Source of the DNA: Novacetimonas pomaceti
GTDB taxonomy: Bacteria; Pseudomonadota; Alphaproteobacteria; Acetobacterales; Acetobacteraceae
Length of the DNA: 64,000 nucleotides
Assembly (NCBI RefSeq): GCF_003207955.1
Contig: NZ_NOXG01000011.1
Span: 20,867 to 84,866, forward strand
Reading direction: 5' to 3'
The position numbers and the translations under genes are program-made. Shown here piece by piece: positions 44,471 through 53,633 of the stretch. The notes beneath the pieces were generated by a model. It had not been told where the DNA came from, did no database searches, and was given only the letters and a program-made list of their open reading frames with translations. Every line of letters starts with the position of its first letter. Position 1 is the stretch's first letter.

Positions 44471-45751
44471 TCAGCCATAAAGCAGGTATTTGTTGCGCAG
44501 GGCCCCGAAACGCGCCAGCCCGTCCTGCCATGACTGGACAATGGCGTCAGGCCCGATCCCCTGATCAAGCTGGTGACGAAGGGTATCGGTCCCGGCAAGC
44601 AGGTCGAACGTCCGACTGTTCCCGCCCCACGGCAGGGCCGGCAGCAGGCCGCGCAACGTGGAAATCAGCGTGACACCGGTCCTGACCGATTCAAAGCGGT
44701 CCCTGTCGGTAATGACGATCTGCACCCCATGATCCATTTTCCCCTTGTCGACAAAAGCCGAAGGGGAAAACGCAACATCGCGGAACGCGACACCCGGCAG
44801 GTTCGCTGCCTCCAGCCTGTCGCGCCATGCCGCGGCATCCAGGTCCGGCGTCCCCAGATACAGGAAGGGCATCGCCGTCCCACGCCCCACGGACATGTTC
44901 GTTCCCTCGAACAGACAGGTCCCGGAATAGGCAATCGCCGTCTGCAATGTCGGCATATTGGGACTGGGCGGAATCCAGGGCAGGTCCGTCTGGTCGAAAA
45001 ACAGGTCCCGGCGCCAGCCCTTCATGGCCACATGCCGCAGGCGCACCGACCGCCCCGCGACAGAGGGGACGAAACATTCGTTGAACAGGCCTGCAATTTC
45101 ACAGACCGTCATGCCGTGCCGTATGGGAATGGCCTGCCTGCCGACAAAGGACGCAAAATGCGGGTCAAGGACAGGACCTTCCACCCGTTGTCCCGAAACG
45201 GGATTGGGACGGTCCAGCACGACATAATCGATCCCCAGCCGCGCACATGCGCAGATTGTATCGTAAAGCGTCGATATATAAGTATAAAAACGCGACCCCA
45301 CATCCTGGATGTCGAAAACCATAAGATCGATGCCAGAAGCCCGCAGGATGGAATCAAGCCGCGCCCCCGCAATGTTATAGATGTCATAGACCATGACGCC
45401 GGTATGCGGATCACGGGTCGGGGCCTCTGACTGGCCCGCCGGGGCGGACCCGCGAAAGCCGTGTTCAGGCCCGAAAATGGCATGCAGGTCAAAACCCGCG
45501 TCCGCATGCATGATATCGGCGATATGGTGCAGGTTCCTGCCCACGCTGGTCGGATTGGCCACCAGCCCGACCTTGCGCCCGCGCAGGATTTCGTAACGGT
45601 CCGAACGCAGGCATTCAAAGCCTGTCTGGACGGAATGAAGACTGTCGCCAGCGCAATCTGGCGTTTTCGCGCCAGCCGGCCGACCTTTCAACAATGCACC
45701 GCCACACAGGGCCATGCCCCCCTTCCACATCGCCCTGCGTGTCAGCCGCAT
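44471..45751 (-). CDS. namZ: Exo-beta-N-acetylmuramidase NamZ (DUF1343)
   Basis: A 426-residue DUF1343 protein, the family (GH171) in which B. subtilis NamZ was shown to release terminal MurNAc from the non-reducing end of peptidoglycan fragments. Family features are GLVANPTSVGRNLHHIAD, IFGPEHGFRGSAPAG (with the conserved Glu), MVYDIYNI, DIQDVGSRFYTYISTL and LDRPNPVSGQ. The N-terminus MRLTRRAMWKGGMALCGGALL is a Tat-type signal, so it acts in the periplasm. ATG 45751 has AGGA at good spacing. It lies 48 bases downstream of the GH20 gene, probably in one operon, and its end is only 6 bases from the convergent ROK repressor. Confidence 0.88.
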   Translation of the reverse strand: MRLTRRAMWKGGMALCGGALLKGRPAGAKTPDCAGDSLHSVQTGFECLRSDRYEILRGRKVGLVANPTSVGRNLHHIADIMHADAGFDLHAIFGPEHGFRGSAPAGQSEAPTRDPHTGVMVYDIYNIAGARLDSILRASGIDLMVFDIQDVGSRFYTYISTLYDTICACARLGIDYVVLDRPNPVSGQRVEGPVLDPHFASFVGRQAIPIRHGMTVCEIAGLFNECFVPSVAGRSVRLRHVAMKGWRRDLFFDQTDLPWIPPSPNMPTLQTAIAYSGTCLFEGTNMSVGRGTAMPFLYLGTPDLDAAAWRDRLEAANLPGVAFRDVAFSPSAFVDKGKMDHGVQIVITDRDRFESVRTGVTLISTLRGLLPALPWGGNSRTFDLLAGTDTLRHQLDQGIGPDAIVQSWQDGLARFGALRNKYLLYG

Positions 45752-45799
45752 GAAGCCATCCTTTCCCTGCATCGCATTGAATACTGTCGTCGCGTGGCT

Positions 45800-48013
45800 T
45801 CAGTGCGCATGATTGACGAGGGCATGGACACCCGGCACGATATCGATCAGCAGGCCCGATGGCGGCTGCGGGCGCGCACGGGCCACCACGCTGGTGGCAC
45901 ATGCGGCAAAGGTGGCATCCTGCACCGCAAGCACCCTGTTGACACGCCTGTGCCAGTGGTGGCCATGCCCCTTATGCTTGCGGAGGGCTTCCAGCCCCAC
46001 CGTCGCCACTTCCGCCAGTTGCTGCGACACGGGACGCGCATCCTGAAGAAGCGGCGTCGTCGCGACCGTGGCATAGGCCGCATCATTCGCCACATACCGC
46101 CGCAGCATCTCCCTCATGGGGACTGCCAGTTCCTTTTCCCCCGCGGCATAGCGCGCCGCCATGGCGTTAAATGCAATCGCGTCGAAACTGTCGGGGGCGG
46201 CAATCGCGACAGGCGCGTTCAGCATGGCGTCGCCACTGCGCGAGGCCAGGCGGTTCAGGGCGTAATTGCGCACCGGGCTTGTCACGGATGTCAGTACCGT
46301 CAACGGGGTTACATTCTGTGGCGTCAGGCGCGCGATCATTTCCTTTTCATGCACGCGCGCCTGCAGGCCGGTTGCCTCCAGTTCGTGTTCGATCAGCGGC
46401 AGGCGCCTTTCCATATCCGCCACATCGCGCACGGAGGCATCGGACCAGAACCGTTCGGCAATCGCCGCCGAACGTGGCCACATGCGGGCATCGACCATCT
46501 CGTCCGAGACGAGTTCGCTCCACAACGGTGCCTCCCCCCCCAGCACGAGCTGCCGCTGCGCCGCATCCAGTGGCTTCGCGTCCGGATCCAGCGCAAAGGC
46601 GTCGGCCGCCGGCCTATGCCTGCCATGTCCCTTGCCAAGCGCGTCCTGTGGCAGGCCCACGGCCTTGGGATCGATGGGATCGACCTGATAATGTGTCGCG
46701 GCAGGCGTCAGCAGATCGAGGTAATAGCCGGAAGAGACGACAACCGGATGCCCCGCCGCCGTCGCCGACTGGACCCATTTCGAACCGCGCCAGGCCTCGA
46801 CCACGACGTTGGAGGGGATCGGGGCCTCGCTGACTTCGTCCCAGCCCATCATGATCTTGCCCTGCCGGGCAAGGGCATGTTCGATCTGCGCGGTAAAGGC
46901 GGCCTGCAACGCGGGCGCGTCGGCAAAACCATGCTGCTTCATGTAGGCCACGATGGCGGGATTGTCGTTCCATTGCCGGCTTGCGACCTCATCCCCACCG
47001 GAATGGAAATACCGGTCGGGGAACAGGTGTCCCATTTCCTCGTACAGCGCACTTATGAAACGCAGCGTCTGCGGCTTTGTCGGATCGAACGCCGCATTGT
47101 TCAGGTTATAGACCTTGTTGCAGTTCGCATCGGTCCTGACCTGATTGATGGTGATCGTGCACGGGTACTTGCGTTCCTCTTCGGAAGGCACGTGCTGGGC
47201 CGCCAGTTCGGGATAGGCCTCCAGAAGCGACAGCGCATGGCCGGGCACGTCGAATTCCGGCACGATGCGGATGCCGCGATCGGCGGCATAGGCCACGACC
47301 TGACTCACCTGCGCCTGCGTGTAATACTGGTTATGCCCCCCCACGCGCTGCAGGCGGGGGAAGCGCCGGCTTTCGACGCGGAAACCCGTGCCATCACTCA
47401 GATGCCAGTGCAGGACATTGAGCTTGGTCAGTTCCATGGCGTCGAGCTGGCGCTTGACCGTTTCCACCGACATGAAATGGCGCGACACGTCCAGCATCAC
47501 CCCACGCCATGCAAAGCGCGGGGCATCGTCGATGCTGGCTTCATGCAGGACCGGCCCCTGCTGCGTCAGCGCGACCAGCTGCAGCAGGGTCGCCAGGCCA
47601 TGCAGCACGCCAGCCGGACCATCCGCATCCAGATGGATGCCCCCGTTCGCGGCAACGCCAAGGGTGTAATGCTCACGTTCCTGAACACTCAGATACGTCG
47701 GATCGGGCTGGCTGGAAATATGCAGCACGACCGGCGCCACGCCGGGCGCGGGACGCCCCGCGAGCATGGCGAGGCGCGCGGAAAAGCGTTCTCCCGCCCG
47801 ACGCAGCATGGGGGTGGGCTTGCCGGCCCATTCGATGCGAACCCCGCCGGAAACCGGAATATCCTGCCCCGACAGCGTGATGGCGCGGGGCTGCGGCATC
47901 AGCGGCGCGGACGACGTGGCGGCGACTGCCGGGCCACACAACGCCGCGAGCAGCGCCATGGAGCTGCAGGCATTATGGAGAAAACGACGGGAACGGCGCA
48001 GAAAGGGAAGCAT
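45800..48013 (-). CDS. GH20 beta-N-acetylhexosaminidase
   Basis: A 737-residue exported hexosaminidase that removes terminal GlcNAc/GalNAc from glycans, chito-oligosaccharides or muropeptides. Signal peptide: RRSRRFLHNACSSMALLAALCGPAVAA. Then a GH20b domain (~40-170) and the GH20 barrel (~175-540) with RGVMLDVSRHFMSVE, LHWHLSDGTGFRVES, PEFDVPGHA and the catalytic pair in HSGGDEVA (Asp-Glu); WRGSKWVQ follows. A helical C-terminal region ends His-rich. I start at ATG 48013, because the upstream extension has no signal-like features; the ribosome site is weak. It pairs with NamZ: the two exo-enzymes could shorten GlcNAc-MurNAc chains alternately. Confidence 0.92.
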   Translation of the reverse strand: MLPFLRRSRRFLHNACSSMALLAALCGPAVAATSSAPLMPQPRAITLSGQDIPVSGGVRIEWAGKPTPMLRRAGERFSARLAMLAGRPAPGVAPVVLHISSQPDPTYLSVQEREHYTLGVAANGGIHLDADGPAGVLHGLATLLQLVALTQQGPVLHEASIDDAPRFAWRGVMLDVSRHFMSVETVKRQLDAMELTKLNVLHWHLSDGTGFRVESRRFPRLQRVGGHNQYYTQAQVSQVVAYAADRGIRIVPEFDVPGHALSLLEAYPELAAQHVPSEEERKYPCTITINQVRTDANCNKVYNLNNAAFDPTKPQTLRFISALYEEMGHLFPDRYFHSGGDEVASRQWNDNPAIVAYMKQHGFADAPALQAAFTAQIEHALARQGKIMMGWDEVSEAPIPSNVVVEAWRGSKWVQSATAAGHPVVVSSGYYLDLLTPAATHYQVDPIDPKAVGLPQDALGKGHGRHRPAADAFALDPDAKPLDAAQRQLVLGGEAPLWSELVSDEMVDARMWPRSAAIAERFWSDASVRDVADMERRLPLIEHELEATGLQARVHEKEMIARLTPQNVTPLTVLTSVTSPVRNYALNRLASRSGDAMLNAPVAIAAPDSFDAIAFNAMAARYAAGEKELAVPMREMLRRYVANDAAYATVATTPLLQDARPVSQQLAEVATVGLEALRKHKGHGHHWHRRVNRVLAVQDATFAACATSVVARARPQPPSGLLIDIVPGVHALVNHAH

Positions 48014-48223
48014 CAGGTCAAATTCTTTCCATTCAGGGAACAGGCTCCACCAGAAACCGGACGGCGACAGGCCCCCAATTACTGGCACGCTCCATTTTGT
48101 TCGGAAAGTAAAATAAAGCTTTCCTTTTGCATATGCCCCCTGCCCCCATCCCGTCCGATCGTCCGGCGCCGGGTGGGGAGGCCCGCCATGGAACAGGCAG
48201 GAGGCACAAAATAAGCTACCAAA

Positions 48224-48257
48224 TTGCGAAAGATGCTTTATAAAGATAGCTTTGCAA
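48224..48257. promoter_or_regulatory. Candidate TetR operator between GH20 and tetR genes
   Basis: A 34-base imperfect palindrome: TTGC ends mirrored by GCAA, with the perfect core CTTTATAAAG at 48236-48245. It lies 32 bases before the TetR-type start and is shared with the divergent GH20 gene. Confidence 0.4.
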
Positions 48258-48288
48258 TGCAACAAATACATGCAAGGCATAACCGTTC

Positions 48289-48900
48289 ATGCCCACCACC
48301 GCTTATTCCGATGGCTCCCGGCAGGGAAAGCGCACCAAGGTCCTGCAGGCGGCACGCTGGCTGTTCAACCGCGTCGGCTACCAGACGGTCAGCGTGGATA
48401 CGATCCGCACCCGCGCAGGCGTGACCAAGGCCACGGTCTTTCGCCATTTCCCCAGCAAGGACGTACTGGTGTCCGAGGCGATCGCCACCCACATCCACGA
48501 TGTCGAGGATGAACTGGCGCAGGCGATCAACCAACAGACAACACCGCTGGCGAAGATCCGCGCCATTTTCGACTGGTACGACGCGCTGTTCCATGGCGAT
48601 GATTTCCACGGCTGCATGTTCATGCACGCGGCGGCCGAATACCGCCGCCGCCATGACGAGATCACGCACCTGCTCCAGGCGCAGAAGGACAGCATGTGCA
48701 GCGCGTTCAGCCATCTGCTGCAATCCGGCGGGATGGAGATCGAAACCGCCACGATGCTGGGACGGACCCTGTGCATGCTGCTGGACGGCGCGATGGTCCA
48801 GGCGGAAACGTGCGACAACCGGGACGCGGCGAAGGAGGCATGGTACGCGACCTCCCACCTTCTGCGCTCGCATGGCTTCATGGCCGGGGACGAAGGCTGA
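48289..48900 (+). CDS. TetR-family regulator
   Basis: A 203-residue TetR/AcrR repressor. The HTH lies at residues ~17-62 (VLQAARWLFNRVGYQTVSVDTIRTRAGVTKATVFRHF, then PSKDVLV). The C-terminal ligand domain is of the type with DDFHGCMFMHAAAEY. It is divergent from the GH20 hexosaminidase, with an extended palindrome between them, and convergent with a purine permease gene 11 bases away. Ligand unknown. Confidence 0.88.
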   Translation: MPTTAYSDGSRQGKRTKVLQAARWLFNRVGYQTVSVDTIRTRAGVTKATVFRHFPSKDVLVSEAIATHIHDVEDELAQAINQQTTPLAKIRAIFDWYDALFHGDDFHGCMFMHAAAEYRRRHDEITHLLQAQKDSMCSAFSHLLQSGGMEIETATMLGRTLCMLLDGAMVQAETCDNRDAAKEAWYATSHLLRSHGFMAGDEG

Positions 48901-48911
48901 GGCGGCACGCG

Positions 48912-50306
48912 TTACGCCTGCATGCGGCTTTCAAGAAGCAGGAAGACGACAAAGACGATATCCAGCCCCACGAGCATGGGCGTCAGCTGCCGCCAGCGCC
49001 GCCGCCCGATGACCAGCATTGTATGCAGCAGCAGCCCACAGGCCAGCGCCAACATGAAATTTCCGGTCATCAGGGTAATCACCACCATCAGCAGTGGGGA
49101 CATCAGTTCCTCCAGCGCCAGCGTCTGCGGCGACGCCAGGGTGGAAAGCATTCCCAGCCCCACGACAATCAGGACAGGCGCCGTGGCGACGGCGGGTATG
49201 GCGGTAATCAGCGGCCAGAAGAACGCAGAAACCGCGAACAGCGCCGCCACCACCACCGCGCAAAGGCCGGTGCGGCCGCCCGCCTCCACCCCGACAAGGG
49301 ATTCCAGATAGGCCGAGACCGTGCTGGTCCCCAGCGTGGCGCCAATCACGCTGGCCGCGCCATCCGCGCAGAACGCCGCGCGACCAAGTGGCAGGGGCGT
49401 CCCGTCGCGGCCCTGCGTCGCGCGCTGGGTGACGGCCATCATCGTGCCTGTCGCATCGAAAAAATCGCTGAGGAAAAAATAGAGGGCCACGGGAAAAAGG
49501 ACGAGGATGTTCGCGGCAAACCCGTGGAAATCGAACGTGAACAGCATGTGATACGGATAATGCGGCCAGTCCGATACATGCGCGGGCAGGCGCGTCAGCA
49601 ACCGGCCATCGGCGCCATGCACGAACAGGCCCGCGATGGTGATGGCCACGATCGACAGCAGCATCGCCGCGGGAACCCGCACATAGGACAGCACCATCGC
49701 CAGCGCCAGCCCGCCAAGGGCGAGTTCCACCGCAGGCTGCGCCAGCAGGCCAAAGGCGAACCCGTCATGCGACGGCACGACCAGCCCACCCGTCGTCAGG
49801 CCGATCCTGACGATGAACGCCCCGATTGCGCATCGGATGCCGCAGATCACCGGATCGGGAAAGCCGCTGACGATCTTCTGCCGCCACGATGTCAGCGCCA
49901 GCAGCACGAAAACAGCGCCCCCCAGGAACACCATCGCAAAGGCCACGGCGGGACTGATGCCCATATGCATCACGACGACCTGCGCGAAAATGATGTTGCT
50001 GCTCATCGCCGGGGCCAACGCAATCGGCAGGTTGGCCATCAGGGCCATCAGCAGCGTGCCACAGACCGATGCCGCGATCGTGGTCATGATCATGTCATGG
50101 TGATCCAGCCCCGCCATCGACAGGATGGCCGGATTGACCGCCATGATATACGCAACCGCGCCAAAGGTGGTGATACCGGCCACGATTTCACGCAGCAGGG
50201 TCGACCCCCGCCGCGTGATGTCAAAATACCGGTCGAGCATCCCGCCCGCGCCACGCGCCGCGTGCCTCATGCCCCCGGTCTTTTCATGATCGGTCATCTC
50301 AGCCAT
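48912..50306 (-). CDS. AzgA-type NCS2 purine permease
   Basis: An inner-membrane proton symporter of 464 residues for hypoxanthine, guanine or adenine. AzgA-subfamily marks: REIVAGITTFGAVAYIMAVNPAIL, the substrate-site segment NLPIALAPAMSSN, FFDATGTMMAVTQRA and GTSTVSAYLESLVGVEAGGRTG. About 13 hydrophobic segments. An ATG at 50297 is an alternative start. It stands alone between tetR (convergent) and the iron-uptake genes (divergent); no purine-responsive element was seen upstream. Confidence 0.9.
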   Translation of the reverse strand: MAEMTDHEKTGGMRHAARGAGGMLDRYFDITRRGSTLLREIVAGITTFGAVAYIMAVNPAILSMAGLDHHDMIMTTIAASVCGTLLMALMANLPIALAPAMSSNIIFAQVVVMHMGISPAVAFAMVFLGGAVFVLLALTSWRQKIVSGFPDPVICGIRCAIGAFIVRIGLTTGGLVVPSHDGFAFGLLAQPAVELALGGLALAMVLSYVRVPAAMLLSIVAITIAGLFVHGADGRLLTRLPAHVSDWPHYPYHMLFTFDFHGFAANILVLFPVALYFFLSDFFDATGTMMAVTQRATQGRDGTPLPLGRAAFCADGAASVIGATLGTSTVSAYLESLVGVEAGGRTGLCAVVVAALFAVSAFFWPLITAIPAVATAPVLIVVGLGMLSTLASPQTLALEELMSPLLMVVITLMTGNFMLALACGLLLHTMLVIGRRRWRQLTPMLVGLDIVFVVFLLLESRMQA

Positions 50307-50500
50307 CTGTCCCGCAAGTCTTGTTGTCGTGGTCCGTCATGGTGATGCCATCTCTGTCCGGAAACGCAATGACAGCAGCCCTTCTACCACGGCGGCCACG
50401 ATTTCCGAGGGGGCGGGAGCGGCCTAAAATCTGCACAGCCTGTTCTGATAACGGCAGCATCACGACCACGGGAAGGGCGGGAGCCGGCATCCCGTCCAAA

Positions 50501-50529
50501 TTGACAATGATAACAATTATCATTATCAC
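50501..50529 (+). promoter_or_regulatory. Fur-controlled promoter of iron-uptake operon
   Basis: A consensus TTGACA (50501-50506) and a weaker TATCAC (50524-50529) at 17-base spacing form a promoter. The Fur box AATGATAACAATTATCATT (50506-50524; perfect 8-base arms) occupies the whole spacer, so Fur-iron would exclude RNA polymerase. It stands about 70 bases before the binding-protein gene. Confidence 0.75.
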
Positions 50530-50597
50530 CCGACCCTGCTTCCGAATTCCCTGTCCCGCACGCCGGCATGGGGACAATGCAAGGCGGGGAAAACGGC

Positions 50598-51752
50598 ATG
50601 AAACGAACCTTCCATCGGTGCAGGCATCTGGTGACGGCCCTTTTCACCGTCATGCCGTTACTGGGCGCTCCGCTGCTGGATGGCACGTGCGTCGCCGCTG
50701 GCGCGCATGCGGCCACCATTACGGACATGGCGGGGCGCACGGTCGAAATCCCGCACGACGTGCACCGGATCGTCCTTGGCGAAGGGCGCCTGATATACGC
50801 CCTTGCCCCGCTGGAACGTGAACACCTGTTCGACCGGATTGTCGGATGGCAGGGGGAGTTCCGCACCGCCGATACCCAGAGCTATGACCAGTATGTCGCG
50901 CGTTTCCCGGCGGCGGCGAAGGTGGCGCTGATCGGCAAGACCACGGCGGACACCATCAGCCCGGAAAAGGTGCTGGACCTGCGTCCCGACCTTGCGATCC
51001 TGACGATTTCCGGCCATGGCCCCGGCGCCTCCAGCGAACTGGTCAGCCAGTTGCAGGCGGCGCACGTACCTGTGGTCTTTGTCGATTTCCGCGCGAACCC
51101 CCTGCATGATACCGTGCCATCCATGCGCATCCTGGGCACGGTCCTGAACCGTCAGGCCGAAGCGCAGGACTACATCACCTTCTATCAGTCGCATCTGGAC
51201 CGCGTGACGCAGGCCATTGCCAAAGTCCCGATGGAACAGCGGCCCACGGTGTTCATCGAAATGCTGGCGGCCATGCGCGAAAGCTGCTGCCACACGGCGG
51301 GCAAGGGCAACATGGGCGCCTTTATCGAGGCGGCGGGCGGGCGCAACATCGCAGCCCCCCTGCTTCCCGGCTATATCGGCGATATCGCCCTGGAAAAGGT
51401 CATCGCCTCGGACCCCGACATCTATATCGCCGATGGCACGAAAGGCCCCAGGGCAGCGGGACCGGGCCTGCGGATGGGGGCGGAGGTTTCCCCCGACCTC
51501 GCACGCAGTTCGCTCAGGACAGTGGAGGAACGTCCGGGCATTTCCACGCTGCGTGCCGTCACGGGCGGGCATGCCCATGGCCTGTGGCACGCATTTTATG
51601 ACTCCCCCTACAATATCCTGGCGGTGGAGGTGATGGCCAAATGGTTCCACCCCGACCTGTTTGCCGACCTTGACCCCGACAGGACCGAAAAAGAGCTTTA
51701 CGGGCGTTTCCTGCCGGTCCCGCGGGAAGGCACCTTCTGGATCACGCCATAA
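50598..51752 (+). CDS. Iron-siderophore type ABC substrate-binding protein
   Basis: A periplasmic binding protein of 384 residues (FecB/BtuF/TroA-like helical-backbone family): signal peptide HLVTALFTVMPLLGAPLL, then ATITDMAGRTVEIPHDVHRIVLGEG, PEKVLDLRPDLAIL and GAFIEAAGGRNIAAP, typical of siderophore binders. ATG 50598 with GGGGA upstream; the frame starts at 50568. First gene of a three-gene importer, directly behind a Fur-box promoter, so ferric-siderophore or haem-type iron uptake is likely. A cysteine pair (ESCCH) occurs at about residue 231. No TonB receptor is visible nearby. Confidence 0.88.
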   Translation: MKRTFHRCRHLVTALFTVMPLLGAPLLDGTCVAAGAHAATITDMAGRTVEIPHDVHRIVLGEGRLIYALAPLEREHLFDRIVGWQGEFRTADTQSYDQYVARFPAAAKVALIGKTTADTISPEKVLDLRPDLAILTISGHGPGASSELVSQLQAAHVPVVFVDFRANPLHDTVPSMRILGTVLNRQAEAQDYITFYQSHLDRVTQAIAKVPMEQRPTVFIEMLAAMRESCCHTAGKGNMGAFIEAAGGRNIAAPLLPGYIGDIALEKVIASDPDIYIADGTKGPRAAGPGLRMGAEVSPDLARSSLRTVEERPGISTLRAVTGGHAHGLWHAFYDSPYNILAVEVMAKWFHPDLFADLDPDRTEKELYGRFLPVPREGTFWITP

Positions 51753-51768
51753 GGCGGGCCCTGACCAT

Positions 51769-52851
51769 ATGAACAGCCTTTCCCCCGCCCCCGTCACGCA
51801 ACGCGCGCTGGCGGCGGGCGATATCCATGCCCGGTATCGCGCGATGCTGCGACGTCGCATGGCGGTCATCGCGGTCATCGTGTTCCTGATCGCCTGTTCC
51901 GTGACGCTCGATTTCGCGCTGGGGCCATCGGGCCTTTCCCCGGCGCGGCTGGTGCATATCGTGCTGCATCCGCATGACGCACCCGCGGGGGAAAGCGTGA
52001 TTGTCTGGCAGATACGCCTGCCCTATGCCCTGATGGCCATATGCGTGGGCGCGGCGCTGGGACTGTCGGGGGCGGAAATGCAGACCATCCTTGCCAATCC
52101 ACTGGCCAGTCCGTTCACGCTCGGGGTTTCCGCCGCGGCGGCGTTCGGCGCGTCGCTGGCGATCATCCTGCAATGGCATATCCCCGGCGTGCCCGAGGCA
52201 TGGATCATCTCCACCAATGCCTTTGTCTTTTCCATCGGTTCGGTGTTCCTGCTGGACCTTGTCGCGCGCCTGCGCGGGGCGGGCACCAGCACGGTCATCC
52301 TGTTCGGCATCGCGCTGGTGTTCATGTTCCACGCCCTTGTCTCCCTCCTGCAGTTCATGGCGAGTGAGGACGCCCTTCAGGACCTCGTCTTCTGGACGAT
52401 GGGCAGCCTGACACGCGCGACATGGCCCAGGATCGGCATCCTTGCCGCCGCATGCCTGCTGATCGCGCCACTGTCCTTTCGCGCGGCATGGAAGCTGACG
52501 GTCCTGCGCATGGGCGAGGAGCGGGCCTCCAGCCTGGGGGTGGACATCCCGCGTGTCCGGCGCGCGGCACTGCTGCGCATCAGCATCCTGTCCGCGCTGG
52601 CGGTTTCGTTTGTCGGGACCATCGGGTTCATCGGGCTGGTCGCCCCGCATATCGCGCGTCGCCTGCTGGGGGAGGATCACCGTTTCTACCTGCCCGGCAG
52701 CCTTCTGGTCGGATGCCTGATCATGTCGCTTTCTTCCGTCGCGGCACGCAACATCATCCCCGGCGTCATCATTCCGACCGGAATTGTCACCGCGCTGGTC
52801 GGCATTCCCTTTTTCCTTGCGATCGTCCTGCGCCGGCAGGGGCTGTCATGA
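51769..52851 (+). CDS. FecCD-family iron ABC permease
   Basis: A permease of 360 residues with about nine to ten helices. FecCD motifs: VWQIRLPYALMAICVGAALGLSGAEMQTILANPLASPFTLGVSAAAAFGA, and GFIGLVAPHIARRLLGEDHR, which contacts the ATPase. ATG 51769 starts 16 bases after the binding-protein stop; its own stop overlaps the ATPase start (ATGA). The frame upstream belongs to the preceding gene's region. It forms the membrane homodimer of the Fur-regulated importer. Confidence 0.92.
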   Translation: MNSLSPAPVTQRALAAGDIHARYRAMLRRRMAVIAVIVFLIACSVTLDFALGPSGLSPARLVHIVLHPHDAPAGESVIVWQIRLPYALMAICVGAALGLSGAEMQTILANPLASPFTLGVSAAAAFGASLAIILQWHIPGVPEAWIISTNAFVFSIGSVFLLDLVARLRGAGTSTVILFGIALVFMFHALVSLLQFMASEDALQDLVFWTMGSLTRATWPRIGILAAACLLIAPLSFRAAWKLTVLRMGEERASSLGVDIPRVRRAALLRISILSALAVSFVGTIGFIGLVAPHIARRLLGEDHRFYLPGSLLVGCLIMSLSSVAARNIIPGVIIPTGIVTALVGIPFFLAIVLRRQGLS

Positions 52852-53633
52852 CCGGCGCGGGCCTGTGCGCGCAACATGTCAGCGTGCGTTACGGACGACG
52901 CACCGTCCTGCATGACCTTGATCCCGCGCCGTTCGCCCGTGGGCGTGTCTGCGCCCTGCTGGGCCCCAACGGCAGCGGGAAATCCACGTTCCTGCGTGCC
53001 CTGGCGGGCATCGTGCCATCACCCGCGTTCATTACGCTCAATGGCATGGACCTGTCGCGCATGCCGCTGGCGCAACGCACGCGCCACTGCGTCTATCTGC
53101 CGCAGACGCTGCCCGCGCCCGTGCACCTGCAGGTGCTGGAATCACTGATCGCCGCCCGGCATGTCAGCGGGATGGGGGGCGGCGCGGACGATACCGTCAT
53201 CGCCGACGCCCTTGAAACGCTGGACACGTTCGGGATCGGGGACCTGGCGATGCGTTACATGGATGAGCTGTCGGGCGGCCAGCGGCAGCTTGTGGGACTG
53301 GCGCAGGCGCTGGGACGGCAGCCCGAGGCCCTGCTGCTGGACGAACCGCTCAGCGCGCTGGACCTGCATCACCAGTTTTCAGTCATGGACATCGTGCGCC
53401 GGACGACCGCCGCGCGGGGGATCGTGACCATCATTGTCCTGCATGACCTGAACATCGCGGTGCGTATGACCGATGACGCCGTCATCATGCGCGACGGGCG
53501 GATAATCGCCGCCGGTCCCTCGCGCACGGTGATTTCGCCCCGGCTGCTGCAGCAGACATACGGCATACATGCCCGCGTCGAAACCTGCACCCGGGGGGAG
53601 CCGTATGTCATGGTCGATGGCATCACGGACTGA
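52848..53633 (+). CDS. Iron-siderophore ABC transporter ATPase
   Basis: A 261-residue FecE/FhuC-type ATP-binding subunit: Walker A GPNGSGKST, Q-loop YLPQTLPAP, signature LSGGQRQLVGLAQAL, Walker B LLLDEPLSALD and the H-loop LHDLNIAVR. The ATG overlaps the permease stop by four bases, indicating coupled translation. It completes the three-gene importer. The following 164 bases up to glgE show no clear terminator. Confidence 0.93.
   Translation: MTGAGLCAQHVSVRYGRRTVLHDLDPAPFARGRVCALLGPNGSGKSTFLRALAGIVPSPAFITLNGMDLSRMPLAQRTRHCVYLPQTLPAPVHLQVLESLIAARHVSGMGGGADDTVIADALETLDTFGIGDLAMRYMDELSGGQRQLVGLAQALGRQPEALLLDEPLSALDLHHQFSVMDIVRRTTAARGIVTIIVLHDLNIAVRMTDDAVIMRDGRIIAAGPSRTVISPRLLQQTYGIHARVETCTRGEPYVMVDGITD

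Noticed and set aside
45461..48214. Plus-strand open frame of 917 codons opposite namZ and the GH20 gene
   Set aside because: Composition is shadow-like (Arg/His-rich), with no domain, and the minus-strand frames carry full catalytic motifs.
48696..50345. Plus-strand open frame of 549 codons through tetR and the purine permease
   Set aside because: Low-complexity His/Gln/Arg-rich shadow of the permease; it overlaps tetR out of frame.
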